Below, one piece after another: positions 46,935 through 55,183 of a DNA stretch of 64,000 bases. The DNA lies in the NCBI RefSeq assembly GCF_001435775.1, contig NZ_AZFK01000047.1:1-64000 (forward strand), in the 5' to 3' direction. Both the position numbers and the translations under genes were made by a program. The notes below the pieces were generated by a model, which worked only from the letters and a program-made list of their open reading frames with translations, had not been told where the DNA came from and did not search any database. The first letter of the stretch is position 1. Each line of letters begins with the position of its first letter. The DNA is from Limosilactobacillus ingluviei DSM 15946 (GTDB lineage: Bacteria > Bacillota > Bacilli > Lactobacillales > Lactobacillaceae).

Positions 46935-48156
46935 GGTGAAAGAACTCCTTTGCTTTTTGAACCGCAGCGACCAACGCCGCTGCTTCAGCTGCCGTATTGT
47001 ACAAATAAAAGCTGGCCCGGGCCGTGGCGCTCACCCCTAAGTATTCCATCAGCGGTTGGGCGCAATGGTGACCGGCCCGCACGGCGATACCTTCCATATC
47101 CAGGGCCGTGGCTAAATCATGGGGGTGCAGTCCCGCCAAGTTAAAGGCGATCACCCCAGTATGCTTAGTAGGATCATGGGGCCCGTAAACGGTCAGTCCC
47201 TCAATTTGCAACAACGCTGGTAAGGCTTGGGCCACCAATTGCTGTTCGTGAGCGGCAATTTGGGTCATCCCGATGGTTTGCAGGTAGTCAATGGCCGCCC
47301 CCAAGCCAATCGCTCCCGCGATATTTGGCGTCCCCGCTTCAAATTTATACGGCGCGGCCGCCCAAGTACTGGTCTGCTGGTGAACGGCACTGATCATTTC
47401 CCCACCATATTGATAAGGTGGCATGTCAGCCAAGAGGGCGGCCTTCCCATAAAGGACGCCGATCCCCGTGGGCGCCATCAGCTTATGCCCCGAAAAGGCA
47501 TAAAAATCAGCGTCTAAGGCTTGAACGTCAACCGGCATGTGCGGGACGGCCTGCGCCCCATCAACCACAATCACCGCCCCGTGAGCGTGGGCCAACGCCG
47601 CTAATTGTTGAACGGGGTTGATCGTTCCCAAAACATTGGTCGCATGGGCAACAGCAACCAACTTGGTGTGATCATTAATCAGCTGCTGGGCGGCAGCCAA
47701 GTCTAGTTCCCCGGTGGCGGTAAGCCCGATGTAGCGCAAGCGAGCCCCCGTCTGGTGCGCCAGTTGCTGCCAAGGGATCAAGTTGCTGTGGTGCTCGGCC
47801 ACTGAAATGACAATTTCATCGCCCGCTTGTAAATGCGTGCGGCCATACGTCGCCGCCACCAAATTCAATGCTTCGGTGCACCCCCGGGTAAAGATAATTT
47901 CTTCGGGGGCTGCCGCGTGTAAAAAGTGCTGGACTTTTTGGCGGGCCGTTTCGTAGGCAGTCGTCGCTCGTTGGGCCAAAGTATGCACGCCCCGGTGCAC
48001 ATTCGCGTTGTCAGTTTGATAAAATTGGCACACCCGCTCGAGCACCGGCGTGGGCCGCTGCGCCGTCGCGGCATTGTCCAGGTACACCAAGGGCTCCTCA
48101 TTCACGGTCTGCTGCAAAATGGGAAAATCAGCCCGGATTTGTTCAAGCTTGTCCAT
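46912..48156 (-). CDS. sufS: Group II cysteine desulfurase SufS
   Basis: The 414-residue PLP enzyme releases sulfur from cysteine for cluster assembly. It shows YLDNAATAQRP near the start, SVAEHHSNLIPWQQLA (about residue 120), the PLP lysine in YAFSGHKLMAPTG (about 226) and the active cysteine in RAGHHCAQPLME (about 363). It overlaps sufD by 14 bp and sufU by 23 bp, so all three are coupled. ATG follows AAAGGAAG. Confidence 0.97.
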   Translation of the reverse strand: MDKLEQIRADFPILQQTVNEEPLVYLDNAATAQRPTPVLERVCQFYQTDNANVHRGVHTLAQRATTAYETARQKVQHFLHAAAPEEIIFTRGCTEALNLVAATYGRTHLQAGDEIVISVAEHHSNLIPWQQLAHQTGARLRYIGLTATGELDLAAAQQLINDHTKLVAVAHATNVLGTINPVQQLAALAHAHGAVIVVDGAQAVPHMPVDVQALDADFYAFSGHKLMAPTGIGVLYGKAALLADMPPYQYGGEMISAVHQQTSTWAAAPYKFEAGTPNIAGAIGLGAAIDYLQTIGMTQIAAHEQQLVAQALPALLQIEGLTVYGPHDPTKHTGVIAFNLAGLHPHDLATALDMEGIAVRAGHHCAQPLMEYLGVSATARASFYLYNTAAEAAALVAAVQKAKEFFHLGTGEIK

Positions 48157-49423
48157 CGGTCAACTTCCTTTCCAAAATTGCAATTAATTCTTCGCGAACC
48201 CGCTGGGTGGGAATCGCCGTCAAAACGGCCGCTAAAAAGCCCCGGATTACCAAACGTTGGGCCACTGGTTTCGGAATCCCCCGACTCAGCAAATAATTCA
48301 ATTGCACGGGATTGACCGGACCCACACTGGCCGCATGACCGGCTTCCACATCGTTTTCATCAATCAATAAGATCGGGTTGGCATCCCCCCGGGTGGCTGG
48401 CGACATCATCAAGACCCGGTTTTGCTGCTCGGCTTTCGCCCCGTGAGCGCCGTGGATAATCTCACCAATCCCATTAAAGACTAAGCGCGATTGACCGAGA
48501 AGAACCCCGCGTTGGTTAATCAAGCCCGTGGTGTGTTGACCATGGTGCGTTACCCGGTTGTTGATGCCCACTTGTTGGTCGGCTGTTGTAATCGCGATCA
48601 GCTTAGAGTCGCCTTCGCCACCTTCGCCAATCAGTTCAGAGTCCATCTCCCCAACGGTATTGCCGGCATTCATCATTCCCACGGCCCATTCGACCTTCGC
48701 GTCCCGGCCGATTTGAGCCCGCCGCTTAAAGTAGGTCACCGTTTGCGCCCCTAATTCATCAAGCGAAGAAAAGGTCACCCGACTGTTGGCTTGGGCCACG
48801 ATTTCGACCATTAAGCTCGCCGGGTTGGCCGCATCCCCTTGCGTGGTCAGGTGCTGAATCACGTCGACTTGACTATTGGCTTCGGCCACAATTAGGAGGT
48901 GGTGGATCAAAGGTTGGTGAGGCTGGGTGCTGTCTTGGGTCACGTTGATTTCAACCGGAGCCGTCACTTTAACACCCCGGGGGACATACAAGAAGGCGCC
49001 CGCGTTTAGATACGCCAAGTGGTGGGCCGTCAATTTATTTTCGTCGGCCTTGACGACCGTCATTAAAAACTTCAAGACCAGATCGGGGACGGTTTGCAAG
49101 GCGGTAAACAGGTCCATTAAAAGCACCCCTTGGTCCTTTAATGCCGCGGGGACGTGCGCATCCAGCGTCACTTGGCCCACTTGGGTTAACCGCACCTGCT
49201 CTTCTAACGCCGGGGCCAGGTCGAACGCTGCCGCTCCGGTCCAGGTCAAATTTGGCTGGCGCTCAAAGAAGGGCCAGGTCTGAAACTTTAATTTCGGCAT
49301 CTTCGGCAGTGCTAAGGTCTTAAAAGCGGCCAGGGCGGCCAAACGCCGTTTTGTCAACGCTGATGGTTCATGATGGGTGGCACTGGCGGTTGCCAATTGT
49401 TGTTTTGCGGTTGTTAGATCCAT
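48143..49423 (-). CDS. sufD: Fe-S assembly protein SufD
   Basis: The 426-residue SufD is the beta-helix partner of SufB. Recognisable segments are NAGAFLYVPRGVKVTAPVEI, AEANSQVDVIQHL and the C-terminal HAASVGPVNPVQLNYLLSRGIPKPVAQRLVIRGFL with the conserved histidine. It lacks the SufB cluster-binding cysteines, as expected. ATG follows TAGGGGG. It lies between sufC and sufS, with 11 bp to sufC. Confidence 0.96.
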   Translation of the reverse strand: MDLTTAKQQLATASATHHEPSALTKRRLAALAAFKTLALPKMPKLKFQTWPFFERQPNLTWTGAAAFDLAPALEEQVRLTQVGQVTLDAHVPAALKDQGVLLMDLFTALQTVPDLVLKFLMTVVKADENKLTAHHLAYLNAGAFLYVPRGVKVTAPVEINVTQDSTQPHQPLIHHLLIVAEANSQVDVIQHLTTQGDAANPASLMVEIVAQANSRVTFSSLDELGAQTVTYFKRRAQIGRDAKVEWAVGMMNAGNTVGEMDSELIGEGGEGDSKLIAITTADQQVGINNRVTHHGQHTTGLINQRGVLLGQSRLVFNGIGEIIHGAHGAKAEQQNRVLMMSPATRGDANPILLIDENDVEAGHAASVGPVNPVQLNYLLSRGIPKPVAQRLVIRGFLAAVLTAIPTQRVREELIAILERKLTDGQA

Positions 49424-49434
49424 TGTTTTGCCCC

Positions 49435-50232
49435 CTAGTGTTGCTCATCGACCAGTTGAATATCCAAGCCTAATTCATCGCGCAAACCAGCATAGCCCTC
49501 CTTTTCCAGCTGCTTAGCCAGCTCAGGCCCGCCCGTTTTGACGATTTTGCCCCCCATCATCACGTGCACGGTGTCCGGCACAATGTAATTTAAGAGGCGT
49601 TGGTAGTGAGTAATGATCAAGGAGCCAAAGTTGGCGCCCCGCATCGAATTAACCCCCTTGGCAACTACCTTTAAGGCATCAATATCCAGCCCCGAATCAA
49701 TTTCATCTAAAATCGCAAAGGTGGGCTCAATCATCAATAACTGTAAAATTTCGTTACGCTTCTTTTCGCCCCCCGAAAAGCCTTCATTCAAGTACCGTTC
49801 GGTCATTGATTCGCTCATGTCCAACAAGGCCAGGTTCGCATCCAATTTCTTTAAGAACGCCATCACCGAAATTTGATCGTCCGCGGGCCGACGGGCGTTA
49901 ATCGCCGCCCGCAAAAATTCTGCGTTGGTAACCCCTTGAATTTCTGCCGGGTACTGCATTGCTAAAAACAAACCACGCCGCGCTCGTTCATCAACCGGCA
50001 TGGCAAGAATACTCTGCCCATCCAACAAAATATCCCCTTGGGTCACTTGGTAGCCCGGTTGGCCCATGATCGTTTGCGACAAGGTCGATTTCCCCGTCCC
50101 ATTGGGGCCCATGATGGCATGGATCTCACCGGTCTTCATTACCAGGTTGACCCCCGTTAAAATCTCTTTTTGCCCCTTCGTTTCTTCATCAGTTACCGCG
50201 ACGTGCAAATCCTTAACTTCTAGTGTTGCCAT
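49435..50232 (-). CDS. sufC: Fe-S assembly ATPase SufC
   Basis: The 265-residue ABC ATPase powers SufBCD. It shows Walker A GPNGTGKSTLSQT (about residues 42-54), the signature FSGGEKKRNEILQLLMIEP with the SufC-specific ExKR form, and Walker B FAILDEIDSGLDIDALK. I start at the second of two adjacent ATGs (50232), 8 bp after GGAGG. It is the first gene of the operon; the promoter -10 is at 50311-50316. Confidence 0.97.
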   Translation of the reverse strand: MATLEVKDLHVAVTDEETKGQKEILTGVNLVMKTGEIHAIMGPNGTGKSTLSQTIMGQPGYQVTQGDILLDGQSILAMPVDERARRGLFLAMQYPAEIQGVTNAEFLRAAINARRPADDQISVMAFLKKLDANLALLDMSESMTERYLNEGFSGGEKKRNEILQLLMIEPTFAILDEIDSGLDIDALKVVAKGVNSMRGANFGSLIITHYQRLLNYIVPDTVHVMMGGKIVKTGGPELAKQLEKEGYAGLRDELGLDIQLVDEQH

Positions 50233-50310
50233 CATCAATTCCTCCAAGTCATTACCAATGATTCCAAAAATTCTATCCGGCGCCTTCGTCATTGAAAACA
50301 CTATGGCTAT

Positions 50311-50344
50311 ATTATAGTCACTTTACCACTAAATAAACTTAGTG
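50311..50344 (-). promoter_or_regulatory. suf operon promoter with inverted repeat
   Basis: The minus strand has a perfect TATAAT (50311-50316). In the -35 region there is a perfect 6-bp inverted repeat CACTAA-N6-TTAGTG (50327-50344), a possible operator. The -35 hexamer itself is poor, which would fit control by an activator or repressor. Confidence 0.5.
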
Positions 50345-50394
50345 AATTACCTGATTTTTTAAAATTCAAAATTATGTCATTATTTTAGGAGTAT

Positions 50395-50413
50395 GATATT
50401 GATAATTAGGATT
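50395..50413 (+). promoter_or_regulatory. Possible Fur box upstream of feoAB
   Basis: GATATTGATAATTAGGATT resembles the 19-bp Fur box (GATAATGATAATCATTATC) at about 13 positions and overlaps a TATGAT (50392-50397) that could be the feo -10. It lies about 60 bp before feoA. Confidence 0.35.
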
Positions 50414-50473
50414 CATCCTCATTACGACCAGGAATAATTTGTCAATCCGTTCACCCAGAAAGGGGGGCCACCC

Positions 50474-50716
50474 TTGATTATCAATGCGCTAATTACCCTG
50501 CACCACTTCGATCAACTCGAAAAGCCGGTCGCGACTCGCTTACACAGTCTGGGGCTTACGGAAGGCAGCACGATTCTCCTCCTGCAACGCTACCCATTCC
50601 ACGGCCCGGTGATCATTGAAAGCAATCATCAACGGATTGCGTTACGCTACCGTATTTTTTCCATTTTAACCCAACCACCAAGGGGGAAATTTCATGGAAA
50701 TCGCACTGATTGGTAA
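50474..50716 (+). CDS. feoA: Ferrous iron transport protein A
   Basis: The 80-residue SH3-like protein assists FeoB. It shows VATRLHSLGLTEGSTILLLQRYPFHGPVIIESNHQRIALRY, the FeoA fold pattern with a conserved small-residue turn and a final beta strand. Translation starts at TTG 50474 behind AAGGGGGG. It overlaps feoB by 23 bp. It is divergent from the suf operon, so iron uptake and Fe-S assembly share one control region. Confidence 0.88.
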   Translation: MIINALITLHHFDQLEKPVATRLHSLGLTEGSTILLLQRYPFHGPVIIESNHQRIALRYRIFSILTQPPRGKFHGNRTDW

Positions 50717-52673
50717 TCCCAATACCGGTAAAACCACCCTATTTAATAATTTAACTGACAGTTACGCAACCGTTGGCAACTGGCCCGGCGTGACTGTGAA
50801 CCCCAAAGCGGGCCGCCTTAAAGGTACTGCTACCGACTTAATCGACCTCCCCGGAGTCTATGCCCTAACGCCGTTAACCAAAGATGAAGAGGTCGTCACC
50901 CTTTATTTACTCGATCACTGTCCGGATTTAATTTTAAACGTTACAAACGCCGGCCAACTCAAACGCAACCTCTTGTTGACGTTAGAAGTCCGCGAATTTG
51001 GGCAGCCAATGATCCTCGATTTAAACATGATGGATGAAGCGGCCCAGCAAGGCCAACATTTTGACCTGGCTGCCCTCAGTCAAGCCCTGGGCTGTCCGGT
51101 TGTGACGACCAATGCCCGGACCCGCCGAGGCCTGGCCCAATTACAAGCCCAACTGCAAGCCCACCCCCAACCGCTAGCCCCGCTGAAATTAACTTACCCC
51201 CCGCAAGTCGAGCAAGCATTGCAACAAGCCACCCAAGCCCTGACTAATGATTATCATGTCCCAGCGCCCTTGGCCCGGTGGTTAAGTCTCCAATACATGA
51301 ACCAAAATCAAGTTGTCCGGCGGGCGGCAGCATTTCGGAATTTACAGCCCTTACTGGAGCAACGCGCCACTTATGATGCCCAGCACTTCGAAGAGCAAAT
51401 TTTCAATACCCGCCTGGCCTTTATTGAAAAAATCCTGGCGCACGGCCAGCAAGCCCCGGCCACCCGAGCCGCCACTACCGTTTCGCACCGGTTCGATCAA
51501 CTGTTAACGGGGCCGTGGCTGGGCTTGCCTTGTTTTATTTTGATTTTTTGGCTGATCTTTAAACTCGCCTTTGATTGGGTGGGGACGCCCCTTTCTGACG
51601 GGCTGGATGCCTTGCTCTCGGGGCCCGTGGCTGCCAATGTCAATCATTGGCTGACCCTGCTGGGCGCCTTGCCTCCCTTACGCTCCTTAGTCGTCAACGG
51701 TTTGCTAGCGGGGGTCGGGGGCGTCTTAGTCTTTTTGCCCCAAATCATCACCCTCTTTGCCTGCATCGCAATCCTCGAAGATTCTGGTTACATGGCCCGC
51801 GCGGCATTGGTAATGGACCGCTTAATGCAAATAATTGGTCTGAACGGCAAAGCTTTCATCCCCCTGTTGATTGGGTTTGGGTGTAACGTTACCGGTATCA
51901 TGGCCGCGCGTACCGTCGAACAGCCCCAAGCCCGGTTGGTCACCACCCTTCTGACGCCCTTCATGTCTTGCTCCGCCCGGTTACCCGTGTACAGTCTGAT
52001 CGTGGCGGCCTTCTTCCCCCACCACCAGGCCGCCGTGGTCCTGTCGATTTATTTCCTGGGGATCGGTATCGCCCTCCTGGCCGCAAAAGGGTATCAGTGG
52101 TACTTCCACACAACAGAAAGTGCGGCTTTAATTATCGAATTGCCAAACTATCACCGCCCGCGGTGGGACATTATCTGGCACAGCACGTGGGACAAAAGCA
52201 AAGGCTTCTTGCACAAGGCCGGCACCGTTATTTTCGCCGGTACCGTTTTGATTTGGGCCTTAACGTCCTTTGGGCCCACCGGCTTTGTCACCGACCCCAC
52301 TCAGAGCTTTGCCGCTGGCTTGGGGAAACTCAGCGCCCCGTGCTTTGCACCGCTGGGGTTTGATCACTGGCAAATCATTACCGCCCTGTTCACGGGTATT
52401 TTAGCTAAAGAAGTCATCACCGCCAGTATGATGGTCATGTTTCACGCCACCAACCAAACCGTCTTGATTGGCGCCTTGAGTAATTATCTAACGCCGGGGG
52501 CCGCCTATGCTTTATTGGCCTTTATCTTACTGTATGCGCCATGCTTTGCCACCTTAGGCACCATTAAACAAGAAACTGGCTCAACCAAATGGATGCTCTG
52601 GTCTTTGGTCAGCAGTTTGGCAATTGCTTATCTCGTCGCTGGACTGATCAATCTTGGCAGTCACTGGCTTTAG
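50694..52673 (+). CDS. feoB: Ferrous iron transporter FeoB
   Basis: The 659-residue protein has a cytosolic G domain and a membrane permease domain. G motifs: GNPNTGKTTLFN (residues 7-18), DLPGVYALTPLTKDE, and NMMDEA in place of the usual NxxD. About eight membrane helices follow from residue 270, with GCNVTGIMAARTVE and ASMMVMF. Two cysteines, in FGCNV and FMSCSARLPVYSL, mark the proposed iron path. ATG is 7 bp after AAGGGGG inside feoA. Confidence 0.97.
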   Translation: MEIALIGNPNTGKTTLFNNLTDSYATVGNWPGVTVNPKAGRLKGTATDLIDLPGVYALTPLTKDEEVVTLYLLDHCPDLILNVTNAGQLKRNLLLTLEVREFGQPMILDLNMMDEAAQQGQHFDLAALSQALGCPVVTTNARTRRGLAQLQAQLQAHPQPLAPLKLTYPPQVEQALQQATQALTNDYHVPAPLARWLSLQYMNQNQVVRRAAAFRNLQPLLEQRATYDAQHFEEQIFNTRLAFIEKILAHGQQAPATRAATTVSHRFDQLLTGPWLGLPCFILIFWLIFKLAFDWVGTPLSDGLDALLSGPVAANVNHWLTLLGALPPLRSLVVNGLLAGVGGVLVFLPQIITLFACIAILEDSGYMARAALVMDRLMQIIGLNGKAFIPLLIGFGCNVTGIMAARTVEQPQARLVTTLLTPFMSCSARLPVYSLIVAAFFPHHQAAVVLSIYFLGIGIALLAAKGYQWYFHTTESAALIIELPNYHRPRWDIIWHSTWDKSKGFLHKAGTVIFAGTVLIWALTSFGPTGFVTDPTQSFAAGLGKLSAPCFAPLGFDHWQIITALFTGILAKEVITASMMVMFHATNQTVLIGALSNYLTPGAAYALLAFILLYAPCFATLGTIKQETGSTKWMLWSLVSSLAIAYLVAGLINLGSHWL

Positions 52674-52692
52674 CCTCAGAAAGGATATGCTT

Positions 52693-52860
52693 ATGATCGT
52701 GTTTACCAACCTGTTAATAATTGCTTTGATTGTTGGCTATGCCGGCTGGCAACTCACCAAAACGTTTAAGCGGGCCAAAAAAGGAAAATGTGCCGCTTGC
52801 GCTTATGACTGTGTCTTGAAAAAAGCCGCCGCTTCCCGGTCAGATTCTGCTAAAATATAA
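52693..52860 (+). CDS. FeoB-associated Cys-rich membrane protein
   Basis: The 55-residue protein has one membrane helix (IVFTNLLIIALIVGYAGW) and a cytosolic tail with KCAACAYDCVLKK, three cysteines in the pattern of FeoB-associated small proteins. Its role in iron transfer is inferred from position. I choose ATG 52693, 8 bp after AAAGG; ATG 52687 is too near. It lies 19 bp past feoB. Confidence 0.85.
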   Translation: MIVFTNLLIIALIVGYAGWQLTKTFKRAKKGKCAACAYDCVLKKAAASRSDSAKI

Positions 52861-52929
52861 GTATGATTGCGCGTTACTAAATCAATGCGGGCCTGGGGCA
52901 GGTTCGCAATTACATAGGGGATTTTTTTC

Positions 52930-53901
52930 ATGCAACAAGCCTATTTTCGTTATTACCCACAACTCAAACCAAATTTGACTGCCGTTAGCGAACTGATCGG
53001 CGACCGCTTAACCGTCCGTTACGCCCAGCTGGAACCGGCCTTGCAGCAAATGGCCCAACAGGGCGGTAAATTTCTGCGGCCAGCCTTTCTTTTGCTGTTT
53101 GCCGGCTTGCATGAGCACCCAGTGACGGAACAACAGCTGAAAGCCGCGGCTTCGATCGAAATTTTACACATGGCGACCTTAATTCACGATGACATTATCG
53201 ATGATGCCCCCAAACGGCGGGGCCACGCCAGTTTACAAGCAACGTTTGGCAAGGATGTGGCCGTTTACGCAGGCGACTATCTTTTTACCGTCTTCTTTGA
53301 CTTAATCACCGAAACCGTGGCCAATACCCGCTTTTTAACGGTTAACGCGCGGATCATGAAACGGATTTTAAACGGCGAATTGGGACAAATGGGCGATCGG
53401 TTCAAACTTGACCAATCCCTGCTGGGGTATTTGCGCAATGTTAATGGTAAAACCGCCGCCCTGTTTAGTTTAGCGGCGGAAGAAGGCGCCTTTTTGGGCG
53501 GGGCCACCCAAAAAGAAATTCAACTGGCCAAGCGGATCGGCCAAAACATCGGGATTGCCTTTCAAATCTTGGATGATATTCTTGATTATACGGGCCACCA
53601 CCTCAACAAACCGATCCTGAAGGACTTGGCGACCGGGGTCTATTCTCTGCCCCTTTTGCTGGTCTTGCCGACCCACCAGGCTGAACTAACCCCCTACTTA
53701 ACTCAGCAAGCCCAAATGACGCCCGCCGACATCAAAGCCGTCCAACAAATCGTCAAGCAAGCCGGGGGCGTCCAGGCCGCCCAAACCCTGGCCGCCAAAT
53801 TTACCGCCAAAGCCGAAGCCGAACTGGCGCAATTGCCCCCTTCGGCCAGCCGAAGAGCGTTGCAAAAAATCATTGAACAATTACTGAAACGAACCCGCTA
53901 A
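52930..53901 (+). CDS. Polyprenyl diphosphate synthase (all-trans, long-chain)
   Basis: The 323-residue prenyltransferase condenses isopentenyl diphosphate into a long chain for quinone or another lipid carrier. The first Asp-rich motif is HDDIIDDAPKRRG (Asp87-Asp91) and the second DDILDYTG (Asp215). The GQ-like region around GELGQMGDRF is also present. Chain length is not certain, but the residues before the first motif (LHMATLIHDD) lack bulky blockers close to it, favouring a long product. It lies 69 bp after the feo genes, with a weak ribosome site TAGGGG, and may be cotranscribed with them. Confidence 0.88.
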   Translation: MQQAYFRYYPQLKPNLTAVSELIGDRLTVRYAQLEPALQQMAQQGGKFLRPAFLLLFAGLHEHPVTEQQLKAAASIEILHMATLIHDDIIDDAPKRRGHASLQATFGKDVAVYAGDYLFTVFFDLITETVANTRFLTVNARIMKRILNGELGQMGDRFKLDQSLLGYLRNVNGKTAALFSLAAEEGAFLGGATQKEIQLAKRIGQNIGIAFQILDDILDYTGHHLNKPILKDLATGVYSLPLLLVLPTHQAELTPYLTQQAQMTPADIKAVQQIVKQAGGVQAAQTLAAKFTAKAEAELAQLPPSASRRALQKIIEQLLKRTR

Positions 53902-53913
53902 ATTACAAAGGGA

Positions 53914-54024
53914 GTGGGAAATAACCTGCTCGGCAAGCCGGATGGATAAGCTAGGACGAAGGTTGACGCGGTACGCGTCGTTCGTCGTTCGTACTTATCC
54001 ACTAGGCTTGCGGTTATTTCCCAC
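53914..54024. repeat. 111-bp multi-arm palindrome, probable dispersed small repeat element
   Basis: The ends are perfect 13-base inverted copies, GTGGGAAATAACC (53914-53926) and GGTTATTTCCCAC (54012-54024). Inside are GCAAGCC (53933-53939) with GGCTTGC (54005-54011), TGGATAAG (53943-53950) with CTTATCCA (53994-54001), and a core around GACGCGGTACGCGTC. The nested arms make one long RNA or DNA hairpin. No open reading frame and no clear target duplication are seen. It is consistent with a MITE- or REP-like unit; it sits between converging genes. Confidence 0.75.
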
Positions 54025-54041
54025 GTGATCTGGGTAATATT

Positions 54042-54092
54042 CGAAAAACCAAAACAGAGGCTGGAAGAAAACATCGTTTTCTCCCAGCCTCT
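54042..54092 (-). terminator. Terminator of the minus-strand panE-type gene
   Basis: AGAGGCTGG (54056-54064) and CCAGCCTCT (54084-54092) are perfect complements and continue with GAGAAAAC/GTTTTCTT. On the minus strand they are followed by GTTTTGGTTTTT. Confidence 0.75.
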
Positions 54093-54144
54093 TGCCTTTC
54101 TTCACTAAAGCAACCAACGGGCGTGCCCTACCCGTGGGGCCGAA

Positions 54145-55107
54145 TCATTTGCGGAATTGCCGCGTATTTTCGGCCAAGTGAACCAGCCCCCGTAAAAAGT
54201 CGTGGGTGCTGGCTTCGTAATCGTACTTCTTCCCCAAGTCATAAATGTAACCATTAATGTAATCAACTTCCGTTGGACGATCCTTGCTCATGTCCTGATA
54301 CATTGATGGGTAATGCAAGGGGTTGGAGACTTCACTAACGTATTTGACCGTCTGCCATTCTTCTTCCCGGGTGGAAAGCAATTGTACCCCCGCCCGTTCT
54401 GCCACGTCAAAGGCTTCGTTGATCAATTGACGACTGAGCCGTTCGGCCCCCTGGTAATCAATAAACTGCCCCATCTGGATTTCAAATAAGGTACACAAGG
54501 TGTTAATCACCGAATTAAAGACTAGCTTGGTAAAGAGGGTCCCTTCACAATTGTGGTTCAGATGCGGGTTAATGTTGGCCACCGTAAAGTCCGCCACCAG
54601 TTGATCCAGCCACGGGGCATCCTGGTTGTTTTGGGCCGCTAAATTGATCGACCCGGCCCCGGCCTTCCCGATAAAATCAACATCTCCCGCCTTATTCAGG
54701 ACCGTCCCGATCAGACAAGTCCCGGCGGCGACCCGGTCGGCTGGGAAGTATTGGTTGATCTTTTCCAAGTGCCCCATCCCATTCATCCCGGTAAAGACGT
54801 ATTGACTTGCCGGATCAAAAGCATGCGCCGTCTTATCCAAGAGGTCTTGGAGGGTCATTTGCTTGGCAAAGACAATCCAGACATCCGGGGAACCATGGTA
54901 TTCTTCGGGACTAAAAATCTTGATGGGTACGAGATGACGATTTTCGTGATCGCGGGAAACGTAGACCCCGCCTTGGGCCTTAATCGTCTCAACTTGGGGC
55001 GCCCAATTATCAACAAATTCCACTTCCGCGCCCGCTAATTCTTGCAATAAAACCCCAAAGCGCAGCCCCATGGCGCCGGCGCCCAAAACGGTATACTTTA
55101 ACGTCAT
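54145..55107 (-). CDS. Ketopantoate reductase-like (PanE/ApbA) 2-hydroxyacid dehydrogenase
   Basis: The 320-residue NAD(P) enzyme begins KYTVLGAGAMGLRFGVLLQE (Rossmann GxGxxG at residues 9-14). The family's catalytic lysine lies in GTLFTKLVFNSVINTLCTLFEI (about residue 195), and the C-terminal signature is HYPSMYQDMSKDRPTEVDYINGYI. In lactic acid bacteria some PanE proteins reduce branched or sulfur 2-oxo acids rather than ketopantoate. It lies 76 bp downstream of an aminotransferase gene in a T-box (Met) controlled unit, so a methionine-derived 2-oxo acid is a candidate substrate. A paralogue is at 58022-58984. Confidence 0.85.
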   Translation of the reverse strand: MTLKYTVLGAGAMGLRFGVLLQELAGAEVEFVDNWAPQVETIKAQGGVYVSRDHENRHLVPIKIFSPEEYHGSPDVWIVFAKQMTLQDLLDKTAHAFDPASQYVFTGMNGMGHLEKINQYFPADRVAAGTCLIGTVLNKAGDVDFIGKAGAGSINLAAQNNQDAPWLDQLVADFTVANINPHLNHNCEGTLFTKLVFNSVINTLCTLFEIQMGQFIDYQGAERLSRQLINEAFDVAERAGVQLLSTREEEWQTVKYVSEVSNPLHYPSMYQDMSKDRPTEVDYINGYIYDLGKKYDYEASTHDFLRGLVHLAENTRQFRK

Positions 55108-55183
55108 AATGTTTTCCTCCTTACTTGGCTAGCAAGCGACCCTGGTAACTAACCGGAGCTCCTCGCCAGTCCACCACAAACCG

